A stretch of 64,000 nucleotides of DNA from positions 17,231,206 to 17,295,205 of the forward strand of contig CM068388.1 in NCBI GenBank assembly GCA_034770075.1, written 5' to 3'. The position numbers were made by a program, and so were the translations under genes. This stretch comes from Aralia elata (lineage: Eukaryota > Streptophyta > Magnoliopsida > Apiales > Araliaceae). The notes beneath the pieces were generated by a model that did no database searches, had not been told where the DNA came from, and saw only the letters and a program-made list of their open reading frames with translations. Below are positions 33,980 through 46,851 of this stretch, piece by piece. Each line of letters starts with the position of its first letter. Position 1 is the first letter of the stretch.

Positions 33980-35628
33980 ACAATGACCTTACTTGTTCTT
34001 GGTATTACTTTCTCAATAAATTAAAGTGGTCCCACTATTAGTCATTGGAAAACTGTGAAGCGTATAATACGTTATTTTTGTGATACTTCTTCACTCGTGG
34101 TCTCTTTATTTAAGCTTCAAAATCTTTAATTTGATCTGCATTCTCAGATGTGGATTGGGTTGGACGCCTTGATGGTCGACGCTCTACAATGGTTGCATAT
34201 TTTTTGGACCAAATTAACTATCCTAGCAATCAGAAAAATAAATTGCTTCTGGTGACATTAGCACAAGGCTTGACTGATGTTTTAGAGTTTTTTTGATGGT
34301 TTTTTATGCATTAATTTATTCCATGCAGAAGGATAAAGGTTAATCTCTGAATCATTTGTTTCGCATTGTCGCTTCATTTGGGATTTATCCGACTAAGTAT
34401 GTATATATTTGTCTCTCGACCTATGCAAAAGCCTTAAGCATGAACGGAGGGAGTATTTATTTTAATTATTCTGTTACTTTGCAGTACAAAGTAACTTTGT
34501 TGTACACAGAGAAACGAGCCTCACATAGTTCATCCAAACTATAGGTTTGAATGAAGTGAAGGCGTTTTTGAAAGTAATATGCCCTCAAGCCAATTATATT
34601 TGATGTAATAAAGCATTTACTTTGTAATCTTATTCAAATATTAATAATAGAATAAAAGGCATATTTTATCCATGTTAATTGGTTGAATTAATAAATGTGA
34701 TGAACCCATAGTTTTCGAGCAATGTTTTTAGAATCATGATGAGATCATGCTAGTGAGATCTAAATTCAAGAAAGCTCAAAACTAAAATGTTCCTAATCGT
34801 TGGATCACTAATATTGGGATTATTAATCCGGATAGATTAGTACATACTATGCTTGATCTTTAGAAGATAATGATTGATCTCATAATCATTTGTATGAAGA
34901 CACTAAAAGCAAGTATGTAGGTGCTTATTAGAGAATAAGTTCACTGAACGTGACTCGCTTTAAAGAACCCTAATGGAGTTTTATTCACCTGTCAATAGGG
35001 AAGTTCTTAAGTGATAGTTGTACAAGTGATCCTTGGACTTGAGATCATCATAGTACCTTGTGTATGTTAAGTTATACTTTGTCATATTCCTTAATACCTT
35101 AGGGTATATCATAGGGTATGTACGGGTATAATAAAGTATACACGGAGGTAGGTGAATGATCGACAAAAGATCTACCACTTCTGATAAAGGGAGAGAATGT
35201 CCTATGCGATTTGATAAATGACAGCTCAAAAATCCCTGGCCAGGGTTGAATGAAAATTAGAAAGGAGTTTCTAATTTACATTAATCGGAGTTGTGCATTC
35301 TTAAATCGAAATGCATATGATTAAATAAAATAAGACTTGTCAGTAATTCCATGTCTTATATTTAATCGGGACATTGTATGGTAGAAGGATTGAATTGTAC
35401 GGTAACTATTACTGAATAGGTTCTATGTGATTAAACGTTGATTTCATATTATACGGATAGTCATGATACATTATCGTAAGGTGTCACTCATGATGTAGAA
35501 TAAATATTATTTATTTATATATGAATTAAAGGAGTTTAATTCATTATAAATAATATTAGAATTGTTCTAATTTATTTATTCTACTACCGGCATAATATTG
35601 AACCTAAAGGGTCACACCGCAAAAGAAA
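33980..35628. repeat. Copied segment: E flank plus start of C's 5' LTR
   Basis: Matches 42645-44288 over its full length, with five one-base insertions and about five substitutions. It comprises the ACAAT flank, 584 bp of unit 4 debris (including the dead RNase H fragment, 34040-34258) and the first 1060 bp of the C-type LTR (34569-35628). It ends abruptly after ACCGCAAAAGAAA, where pol of E begins. Confidence 0.88.
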
Positions 35629-38600
35629 GTGCTGCAACACATGTTTGAATCCAAGATGAGACTTAGGAACCATTCCCAGTTCTGTAATGAACTTTTCCAT
35701 CCAAACAATCAAACTTACAGCTTCATTTACAGCTATATACTTTGTCTTTGTCACTAAACCAGCAACTCTTTGCTGTTTGAAACCTTTCCAATTCACTGCA
35801 CCACCTTTCAAGGTAACGATTTACCTTAAAGTGGATTTGTTATCGTCTTGGTCAGTCTGAAAAACTTGAGTCTGTTTAGCTCTCTAGTTTTAATTCAGAC
35901 CTACCATGAATCATGATCACATCTTCAGTACCGGTTAAGTACCTAAAGATGTTTATCACTGTCTTACAGTGATCTTCTCCAGAATATGTCTGATCAACAT
36001 CAGGCCTTGTATATTCATTGCATACATGATAGTAACTCATGCGATCTCTCTTTCAATTTGGGGATAATTTTAGAGAGATACACTCCATGGCTCATCATCA
36101 TGAGACCTCTCTTGGAGTTTGCCATGCTAAACGCCTTTAGCATCGAATGAATATACGTTCATTGGGTCAAGCCGAACATCCTTTTAAATCTATCTATATA
36201 GATTTATATCCCCAATTTATAGGATGCTCCTCCCAAGTTATTCATGAAGGAATGTTTAGACAATTTTATCTTTACTGATTGTAGCATTGGTGTGTCATTC
36301 ATTATCAGTAATATATTAACATATAATACTAGGAATGTCACAGTGCTCCCACTGACCCTTTTGTACGCACTAGGTTCATTCCCATTTTTGATAAAATCAA
36401 ACTCTTTTGATTGTCTCATCAAAATGAATGTTCCATCTTTGAGAAGCTTGCTTCAATCCATAAATGGATCATTGTAGCTTAAAACACGATTTGCTTCAAC
36501 CTTTGAAACAAATTCCTCTGGCTGTATCATACATACATTCTCCTCAAGCCTTCATTGAGGAAGGACGTCTCCACATCCATTTTGTCAGATTTCGTAATAA
36601 GCTGCAATCACAAGCAAAATCCAAATGGACTTGAGCATTACCCGATAGTAAGGTTTTATTATAGTCAACTCATTGACTTGAAAAACCTTTTAAACAGGTC
36701 TGGTCTTATAGGTCTCTACCTTGCCATTTGCCCCAGTCTTTCTCTTAAAGACCCATATATACCAGAGTCTATACTTGGTTCTTATACATAGAGTCCATTT
36801 CGGATTTTATGGCCATCTGCCATTTCTCTGAGTGTCTTCTACTCATAGCCTCATCGTATATAACTGGATCATCATCCTCAATGATGCGTACCTTATCATC
36901 ATCCTCTATGATGAATCCATACCTCCCAGGTATCTTCGGTACTCTTCTAGATTTACGATTCGGTTGTGGTACAATAGGTCTATCTACAGGTTCCTCGATT
37001 CGACTTAAAGTGCTTTGTGGTTCTTGAACTCCTTCAAGATCTTTTACCCTCCCACTAGCTCCTTCAATGATAAACACCTTTATCTAAGAAGGCAGCGTGT
37101 AGGATTATAGTAATAATACCCTAAACTTACTTTAGGATATCCCACAAGTCTGCACTTGTCAGATTTTGTCCCAAACTTATCTTTGAAACCTTTTCACATA
37201 AGCTGGACAACCCTTATCTTAACATACTTAAGATTAGGAATCCTCCCTATCCATAACTTTTATGGAGTCGTGGGGCCGGATTTTGAGATTACCTTATTAT
37301 GTAGATATGCAGCCGTTTCTAGGGCATAACCCCAGATGGATACTAGAATGTCGGTAAAAATTATTATGGACTGCACCATTCCCAACAAGGTACAATTTCT
37401 CCTTTTAGATACACCAATCAATTATTGCGTATCAGGAAGTGTCCATTATGAGAAAATACCATTTTGAGATGATCTAGAAACTCATTGTACAAGTATTCTT
37501 TCCTCGATCTGATCAAAGAATCTTAATACTCTGTCAATATGTTTCACTTCTGAATTTTTTGAACATTTCAAATGATTCAGACTTGTATTTCATCAAATAC
37601 ACACATTCAACTCTTTGAATGACCATCCCCTTTTCTTTTACTAGTTTGTTCAATTTGCAAAATAATTTTCATGTAAGTCAAGTATACAAAGTCTATCAAG
37701 TAATCTTCCAGTTTCAAACAAAACATTATCATTATAAATAGAACAACAATTGTTCTTAAATATAATACCAGAACCTTCCTTGTCCAACAACGGAAGTAAT
37801 AATGTTTCTAAAGAGAACTGGAACATAATAACAACTTATTAACTTAATAGACTTGCCCGTAGGCAATGCTAAACTATAAGTTCCTACGGTTAATGCAACA
37901 ACCTTTGCTCCATTCTCCACGCGTAAGATTACTTATTCTTTGTTTAGCTTTCTACTTCTGCTTAGTCTCTGCATTGGATTGCATACGTGAGAACTACAGC
38001 CGGTATCCAATACCCAAGTAGAACCTTGACTTATAGAAAAATTTATTTCAATCATGAACAAACCCATATTTGTAACCGAAGCTTCACTAAGCTTCTTCTG
38101 GTTACCCTCTAGTTTTAATTCTAGTATCCAGGCTTATTGCAGTGGAAGCAAACTCCTTTGCTATCTGCATCAGTCTTGTTCTTATTGTCCTTTATTTTTG
38201 CCTTTCCTTTTACCTTCTTTGAATTGTTCTTCTTTTAAGAAGATCCTTTAGCCCTCTTCTGCTTCCTAGAAGAATCATCTACCAGTAAGACTTGGTCTTT
38301 CTTGGTTGGAAAGTGACTCTTTACAGTTTTCAACATGTTTAAGCAACTCAGGCAGGCTGACATATAGCTTGTTCATGTGGAAATTCACAACAATTTGTGA
38401 GAAAGAGTCTGGAAGTGATTGCAAGATCAAATCTTGGATCATCTCTCCATCCATTAAAACCCAGTTGTCCCAATTGTTCAATCAAATTGATCATTTTAGG
38501 ACATATGTCTGTACTGTAGTGCCATCGATCATTCTAGATCGGAAGAGCTCCTTAGATATCTGATATCTAATAGTCCTACTTTCCTCACCCTTCAACTCCT

Positions 38601-38895
38601 TGAAGGTGCCGGAGTACAGTAGGAGCATCCATAGTTTCATGCTGACACTGAAGCTCGTTACTCATGGATGCGAGCATGATGCATTGAGCCAACTGTGCAT
38701 CATCTTGCCACTTTCTAAAAGTAGCAATCTCTTCCTCAGAGGCATTGTCTGCAACCATTGCAGGGATAGGCATATTAAGGATATAAGATAGCTTTTCAGC
38801 CTTGAGAATTATTCTCAAATTTCTTAACCAATCTGTGTAATTCGGTCCGGTTAATTAGCATCTAATATGCTATGCAGTGATAGTGAATTAGACAT
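35629..38895 (-). pseudogene. Element E gag-pol, heavily broken
   Basis: Recognisable minus-strand pieces: gag start MSNSLSLHSILDAN at 38895, immediately broken; gag at 38585-38818 (ASEEEIATFRKWQDD) and 38275-38481 (QDLILQSLPDSFSQIVVNF); the integrase to RT hinge at 36769-37077 (SEKWQMAIKSEMDSMYKNQV); RT at 36204-36422, where the catalytic YVDD box is reduced to YVN; and RNase H at 35584-35811, whose last codons lie in the copied segment. The order matches element C. The pol C-terminus after KHVLQHF is gone. It cannot encode a working protein. Confidence 0.85.
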
Positions 38896-39537
38896 CGTAA
38901 AATTCTATAAATGAATTTGTAATTTAACAACATTTCAGCATACATTCATTTTAATTAATTACCAAAATAAATTAGGCCTTTATTTTAAATTGGTATCTCC
39001 CACTATTTTCATCAAACTATATTACCCTCAATATACAGTTCGGCAAATCTAATTAAAGATTTGCTAGTGAGAATAAGGATCCCATTTCAAATGTATATAG
39101 CCTTGTGTGACACAACAAACGATATATAAATAAATAGGTAGACAACTATTGTCAATTACATCACTATGTAAAAACTCCTTTCAATTTGCCTCTTAGATTA
39201 TTTTGATCAAGTGTGACACATCCGAATCAAAATTATCCAAGTTAAGTCCAACCTAGCACTTCCATATATTCGAAAGAAAAACACTGTCCTTGTGTGACAC
39301 AACAAAACAACATCGTTCAGTCTATGTATAAGCATCAAATGTGATAAAACAACATCTTAAATATTTAATACTTGCCTTGTGTGACACAACAAACTCATAT
39401 TAAATATTTAATACTCTATCGCTTTACCATGCTAGAAGGCGACGTTCGATATTCCAAATATTTTTGAACGCTTAGGACTTAATATAATTTCTTTGAGGGG
39501 TTTGTTATTATTTATCTCATCTTGTTTAGCGCGCATG

Positions 39538-39592
<55 letters not shown>

Positions 39593-40831
39593 CGAGTCAT
39601 ATTATTTTACATGCGAAGAATGTTGGATAATATATAATATATATATATAGTAAGCATGCACATATAGAATACTATATTCTACCCGGATTGATTATGGACT
39701 TTTATTCTAGTTTGGTTCACTAGAGCCACCAAGTGAACCAAAAGGTCAAACCTAGGGTGCAAGAATTAAATTTAAATATAACTATTACATTTAAACCCGG
39801 GCTCCATTACAAACGGGTCTTCAAACACTCCTTGCTTCTTTGCCTTCAATTCTTCAAAATTAATTCTAACTAATCCTATTACAAAAACTATTTACAACAA
39901 ATAGAAACCTTGATCAGCAGTCAAGGGGAGATACATAGGAGGGAGATAGAATTTACATTAAGAAAAATTAGAGAAGATGAGGTACGCAGACCCCATTTAT
40001 AAAAAAAACCATACATTCAAGCATCCACTAAAATAAATTCAATCACACATTGGTCAATAGTCCATAATCAATCCCTATTTATTATCATACATATCTCTAT
40101 ATGTATCAATAAATAACATTCATCCCATGAATAATAAAACCATTCCATATATGCATTGATATCATTTAATGGGCAATATTAGTTAGTATAAAATTCAATT
40201 TCAACTCCAATTAGTTATCATGGAATCCAATTCCAACTCTAATTAGTTATCATGAAATCCAATTTCAATTAAAATAAACTTCTTTATTTTAATCATATTC
40301 CAAATCAAAATAAACTCTTTTATTTTAATTTTAATTTTTTTTTGAATAAAAATAAACTCCTTTATTTTAATCAAATTCCAAATCAAAATAAACTCTTTTA
40401 TTTTAATTAATATGGAAACCAATTTCAAGTTTAAAATAAACACCTTTATTTTTAACTTCCAATTGTTGGAAAATAAAATATATTGAATCCTATTCCTTAT
40501 CAAAATAAACATCTTTCTTTTTAAGGAAACATGGAATCCTATTCCATATGTGAATAAACTCCTTTATTCTAGGAAACATGGAATCCTATTCCATATATGA
40601 ATAAACTCCTTTATTCTAGTTAACGTAGAATCCAATTCCAAGTTAAAATAAAACTTTTAATTTTAATCATATTCTAATTAAAATAAACCTTTTATCTTAA
40701 TTGAAAATAAATAAAATCAAAATAAAAAAAATAAAATAATTTTACACAAACAATTATGCCCAATTAAATTGTTCTAAACACATATCAATGTATATACAGA
40801 ATCAAAACAATTAATAATTCACATAAAATTT
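38896..40831 (-). repeat. Element E untranslated leader
   Basis: Region between primer-binding site and gag. It contains four spaced dyad motifs (39101-39120, 39207-39226, 39288-39307, 39375-39394; consensus CCTTGTGTGACACAACAAAC), a TA run (39539-39588), and AT-rich tandem units around AATAAACTCCTTTATTTTAA at 40200-40700. No protein-coding potential is convincing. Confidence 0.65.
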
Positions 40832-40845
40832 GGCTCTTGATACCA
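40832..40845 (-). promoter_or_regulatory. Primer-binding site of element E
   Basis: TGGTATCAAGAGCC on the minus strand, one base from the LTR; a Met-tRNA type primer-binding site. Confidence 0.75.
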
Positions 40846-40846
40846 C

Positions 40847-42644
40847 TGTTAGGTTTGTATAACGCGAACATGCAATCAAATTACATTAATAAAGCGGAAG
40901 CGCGATAAAATCAGATTTTAAAATTTTATACAAACCATCACCATGATCTTTCTTTATGCACAATTATTAATTAAACGAAAGAGATGGAGAATAAGAATTA
41001 TACCCTTGTAGAATTATAGCTTCCTCAGGTACAAGTTCACCTCCAATTCCTTCGCGTTCTCCTTGAATTCCACCGACTAAATTCCTTCCTTTGATCAACG
41101 TTAGCCACCCAAGTGTTTGGCCTCTAGAGGTGATCCACCAAGGAATAATACTTGTTCAAGAAGATGGATGTTGGCAAAACCCTAGTTTCTATCTCTATAG
41201 AAATTGTAAGTACTCTCTACAATTCTTATGTAAGAGTGTGTAACCCTAATCTATGATAAGACTTCTCTTATTTATAGATGTAGGAAAACCCTTCCCTAAA
41301 CTATTTAGGATTAGGGTTTCTATTCTAATTAAACTCCTTTAATTAAATTAAACTCCTAATCCAATTAGGAATTCATGTGAGAGTACTTCTATTAATTAAT
41401 TCTCAATCCCTATTAGGAATTAAATAATAGTAATAGTAATAATAATAATAAGACTCCTCTTATTAATTTATATTTAATATTTCTAAAATATTAAATAATA
41501 AATATTAAGCTATTTAATTTATTCTATCTCCATAGACTAAATTAAATACACTTAACTTATTATTACAATTATGCCATTTACTTCTTAAATAAATATTTTC
41601 CTTTTGCGGTGTGACCCTTTAGGTTCTCCATATTAAACCGGTTATGAATAAATCAATTAGAACAATTCTAATCTTATTTAAATAAATAAATTAAACTATT
41701 TAATTTATTTAAATAAATAATATTTATTCTACAATAAGGGTAAGCCCCCTTAGCGATCAACGACTTTCCAGATAATATAGATTTCAACATTAATCATAAA
41801 AGAACCTTTTAGTGCATAGTTACCGTACAATTCAATCCTTCTACCATACAATGTCCCAATTAAATATAAGACATGGATTTACTGTCAAGTCTTATTTTAT
41901 TTAATTATATGTATTTCGATTCTCAAATGCACAACTCTGATAATGTAAATTAGAAACTCCTTTCTAATTTCATTCTGCTTTGGCCAAAGACTTCTGAGTC
42001 ATCATTTATCGAATCACATAGGACATTCTCTCCTTTTACTAGAAGTGGTAGATTCTTTGTTGATCATTCACCTATCTCCATGTACAACTTATTATACCCA
42101 ATCATACCCTTTGATATACCTTAAAGGTCTTAAGGGACATGTCAAAGTATAACTCATCATACACAAGATACTATGAAGATCTCAAGTCCAAGGATCACTT
42201 GTACTACTATCACTAGAGGAATTTCTATTGACAGGCGAGTAAAACTCCATTAGGTATTCCTTAGCGAGCCACGTTCAGTGAACTTATTCTCTAATAAGCA
42301 CCTACATACTTGCTTTAGTGTCTCCACACAAATGATTATGAGATCAATCATTCTCTTCATAAGAGCAAGCAACGTATATACTAATCTATCCGGAATCACT
42401 AATCCCCTTTTTAGTAATCCATCGATTAGGAATAATTTAAGTTTGTGAGCTATCTAGAATTTAGATCTCATTAGCATGATCACCATCATGATTCTAAAAG
42501 CATTGCTCAAAACTATGGGTTTATCACATTTAATATAACAGCACTATGTAGATAATGTAAAATGCCTTTTAACAACCGAATAAGATTACAAAGTATATGC
42601 TACATCATATCAAATATGATTGGCTTGTGTGCATACTACTTTCA
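40847..42644 (-). repeat. Right (5') LTR of element E (1798 bp)
   Basis: Plus-strand TGTTAGG...TTTCA. On the minus strand the start TGAAAGTAGTATGC and the next about 350 bp resemble the start of C's LTR (TGAAAGTAATATGCCC). Confidence 0.9.
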
Positions 42645-43231
42645 ACAATGACCTTACTTGTCTTGGTATTACTTTCTCAATAAATAAAGTGGTCCCACTA
42701 TTAGTCATTGGAAAACTGTGAAGCGTATAATACGTTATTTTTGTGATACTTCTTCACTCGTGGTCTCTTTATTTAAGCTTCAAAATCTTTAATTTGATCT
42801 GCATTCTCAGATGTGGATTGGGTTGGACGCCTTGATGGTCGACGCTCTACAATGGTTGCATATTTTTTGGACCAAATTAACTATCCTAGCAATCAGAAAA
42901 ATAAATTGCTTCTGGTGACATTAGCACAAGGCTTGACTGATGTTTTAGAGTTTTTTTTATGGTTTTTTATGCATTAATTTATTCCATGCAGAAGGATAAA
43001 GGTTAATCTCTGAATCATTTGTTTCGCATTGTCGCTTCATTTGGGATTTATCCGACTAAGTATGTATATATTTGTCTCTCGACCTATGCAAAAGCCTTAA
43101 GCATGAACGGGGGGAGTATTTATTTTAATTATTCTGTTACTTTGCAGTACAAAGTAACTTTGTTGTACACAGAGAAACGAGCCTCACATAGTTCATCCAA
43201 ACTATAGGTTTGAATGAAGTGAAGGCGTTTT
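42645..43231. repeat. Unit 4 debris between elements E and C
   Basis: Continuation of the unit after the E insertion, with the dead RNase H fragment (42702-42919). It ends with the TSD GTTTT of element C. Confidence 0.75.
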
Positions 43232-45123
43232 TGAAAGTAATATGCCCTCAAGCCAATTATATTTGATGTAATAAGCATTTACTTTGTAATCTTATTCAAA
43301 TATTAATAATAGAATAAAAGGCATATTTTATCCATGTTAATTGGTTGAATTAATAAATGTGATGAACCCATAGTTTTCGAGCAATGTTTTTAGAATCATG
43401 ATGAGATCATGCTAGTGAGATCTAAATTCAAGAAAGCTCAAAACTAAAATGTTCCTAATCGTTGGATCACTAATATTGGGATTATTAATCCGGATAGATT
43501 AGTACATACTATGCTTGATCTTTAGAAGATAATGATTGATCTCATAATCATTTGTATGAAGACACTAAAGCAAGTATGTAGGTGCTTATTAGAGAATAAG
43601 TTCACTGAACGTGACTCGCTTAAAGAACCCTAATGGAGTTTTATTCACCTGTCAATAGGGAAGTTCTTAAGTGATAGTTGTACAAGTGATCCTTGGACTT
43701 GAGATCATCATAGTACCTTGTGTATGTTAAGTTATACTTTGTCATATTCCTTAATACCTTAGGGTATGTCATAGGGTATGTACGGGTATAATAAAGTATA
43801 CACGGAGGTAGGTGAATGATCGACAAAGGATCTACCACTTCTGATAAAGGGAGAGAATGTCCTATGCGATTTGATAAATGACAGCTCAAAAATCCCTGGC
43901 CAGGGTTGAATGAAAATTAGAAAGGAGTTTCTAATTTACATTAATCGGAGTTGTGCATTCTTAAATCGAAATGCATATGATTAAATAAAATAAGACTTGT
44001 CAGTAATTCCATGTCTTATATTTAATCGGGACATTGTATGGTAGAAGGATTGAATTGTACGGTAACTATTACTGAATAGGTTCTATGTGATTAAACGTTA
44101 ATTTCATATTATACGGATAGTCATGATACATTATCGTAAGGTGTCACTCATGATGTAGAATAAATATTATTTATTTATATATGAATTAAAGGAGTTTAAT
44201 TCATTATAAATAATATTAGAATTGTTCTAATTTATTTATTCTACTACCGGCATAATATTGAACCTAAAGGGTCACACCGCAAAAGAAATATATTATTTAG
44301 AAACAATTGGCTTAATGATAATAAATTAAGTATTTAATTTATTAGTAGAATAAATTGAATAGCTTAATATTTATAATGATATATTTGGAGAAATATTGAA
44401 TTATAAATTAATAAGAGAAATCTTATTATTATTATTATTATTATTTAATTCCTAATTAGATTGGGAATTGAATTAATACATTTATTACTAAAGAGTTTAG
44501 TTGTAATAAATGCTCCTACAAATGCAAATGCAAATGAAATGCAAATGCAAATGAAATTCAATTTCTAGATTAATATGTGTTACTTGCTTAATGTTGATTA
44601 AACAAGTAACATATGTTATGTGTGAAATGAAGCCTACATGCGGGTTAGGAGAATATGTATACATGTAAGTATACAACTAGAATGATTAGATGAATACTTG
44701 CATTATTATTTGCAAGAGATCATGAGATGAACCCTAATAGAGATTAGGAAAAATCAATAATTATTCTTGAATTTCTTAAGAGTTAAGAAAGAAAGAACTA
44801 TTTGGATTAGCCATCCTTGATTTCTAGGAAATCATAATTTGTTTCTTCATTAATCATTTCTTGGTGGATCACCTTTAGAGTGCTTCATACACTTTGAAGC
44901 TAGTGTTTAATCCAAGGAGCAAAGAAAGGAGGAGCTTGAAGAAATCAACAAGGAGTAGATCTTGTAGCGGTTCAAAGGTTGGATCTATTAAGGTATATTT
45001 CTTGTTCATCTTCTTCTTCAATTAATAGTTATGCATAAGGTGATTCATGGATAAGTTGCAAAAATTTTAATTTCCATTTTTCCGTTGCGTATTACAATTA
45101 GATTGTGATTTTGCAACCTTACA
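43232..45123 (+). repeat. 5' LTR of element C (1892 bp)
   Basis: TGAAAGTAATATG...CCTTACA. It contains an ATT run (about 44424-44443) and a hexamer-type repeat of ATGCAAATG (about 44520-44558). Confidence 0.95.
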
Positions 45124-45124
45124 G

Positions 45125-45136
45125 TGGTATCAAGAG
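45125..45136 (+). promoter_or_regulatory. Primer-binding site of element C
   Basis: TGGTATCAAGAG one base after the 5' LTR, the same type as in element E. Confidence 0.8.
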
Positions 45137-46851
45137 TCATCCTTATGCGTACTATTAATTGTATCAATCATATATATGTTGATATGTGTTTAGAACAATT
45201 TTTTGGGTATAATTGTTAGTATGAAGTTATGTTTTTTGGAAAAACATCAAAAAAAAAAAAAAACGGACACTGTTCACCGCCGGAAGCTATTCACGCCGGA
45301 ACTGTTCACGCCGGACACTGTTCACGCCGGAAACTGTTCACGCCGGAAACTGTTTACCGGTACTGTTCACCGGGCAACCTGAACACTGTTCACCGGGCAG
45401 CCCGGGCACTGTTCACAAAAAAAAAAAAATTGATTTTCCAATTTTAAAATTTCAATGTTAAAAAATAAAGATGTTTATTTTAGACTTGAAATTGGTTTAA
45501 AATAAAGGAGTTTATTTTAATTAATATTGGATTTCAATTTTAAACAAAGATTCTAAATTTTATAAAGGAGTTTATATTAATTTGGAATAGATTAAAATAA
45601 AGGAGTTTATTTTAATTGAATTTTGGATTTCTACTAGTCAATTGCCAATTAAATGATATCAATATATATTGAATGGTTTATTATTCATGAGATGAATGGT
45701 ATTTATATATGTTGATATATATAGGGGATGATTAAGGACTATTGACCAATGTGATTGGATTTAATTTGAATGGATGCTTGAATGAATGGTTTTATTCATA
45801 ATGGGGTCTGCGTACCTCGCCTATCTAAATTTCTAAATGTAATTTCTATCTCTCTCCTATGTACTTCCCCTTGACTGTTGATTAAGGTTTCTATTTTGTT
45901 AAAATAGAGTGTAATATGATTTAATAGAGTTACTAGAGAAATTGAAACCGAAGAGCAGGAGCATTGAAGACCCATTTGTAATGAAGCCTGGGTTGAATGT
46001 AATAGTTATATTCAAATTTATTTTTGCACCCTAGGTTTGACCTATTGATTACTCGGTGGCTCGAGTGAATCAAATTAGATTAAGTTCATAATCATCTCAT
46101 ATAGAATATAGTATTCTATGAATGCATGCTTATAATATATATATTAAATATATTATTATTCATGTTGATGAATGTTTAATATGACGCGTATTTATATATA
46201 TACTTGCATGCGCGCTAAACAAGATGAGACCATTAATAACAAAACCCTCATTTCAAAATATTAAGTTGAATACGTTTAAAGGTATTTCAAAAATATCAAA
46301 CGTAGCCTTCTAGCATGATAAAGCAATAGAGTATTAATTATTTAATATTAGTTTGTTGTGCACACACAAGACTCATATTAAATTTTTAAGATGTTGGCTT
46401 TATTACATTAAAAATGTTTTATAAGGAATTGAACAATACTAGTTTTGTTGTGCACACACAAGGACTATATTTTTCTATTCGCTTATATGGAAATGCTAGG
46501 TGAAACTTAACTTGGATTATTTTAGTTCGGATGTGCACACACTTGACTATTATAATCTAAGAGGCAAAATACAAGGAGTTACATAGTTGATGTAATTGAC
46601 AAGAGTTGTCTACCCTTTGAATAAATATATGGTTTGTTGTGCACACACAAGGCTGCATATTTATGTCAATAGGATCCTTACTCACTAAACAGATTTTTGA
46701 AAATTTGTCGAACTATATATGGAGGGTCATATAGTTTGTACAAAATAGTGGGAGACACCCTTTTAATAAAGTCCTATATTAAATTGGTGATTAATAAAAT
46801 GAATATATGCTAATGTTGTTTAAATAAAAATTCATTTACAGATTTTTACAA
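45137..46851 (+). repeat. Element C untranslated leader
   Basis: 1.7 kb between primer-binding site and gag. A GC-rich minisatellite of CTGTTCACGCCGGAAA-type units lies at 45270-45420, flanked by A runs. AT-rich units with AAAGGAGTTTATTTTAATT lie at 45460-45640. Four dyad motifs lie at 46351-46370, 46443-46462, 46525-46547 and 46632-46652 (consensus TTTGTTGTGCACACACAAGG). The 72-codon frame over 45229-45447 follows the minisatellite and is not a gene. Confidence 0.7.

Larger units (their letters stand above)
32179..42644 (-). mobile_element. Ty1/copia element E, decayed and rearranged (TSD ACAAT)
   Basis: Minus-strand element. The right (5') LTR is 40847-42644, the primer-binding site 40832-40845, gag starts at 38895, pol runs to 35629, and the left LTR is 32179-33979. 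The TSD ACAAT is at 32174-32178 and 42645-42649; units 1-3 have the empty site. The end of pol and the polypurine tract are missing. In their place is a 1.65-kb copy (33980-35628) of the sequence right of the element (42645-44288). Gag and pol have many stops and frameshifts. It is related to element C: LTR starts and proteins are homologous. Confidence 0.88.
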
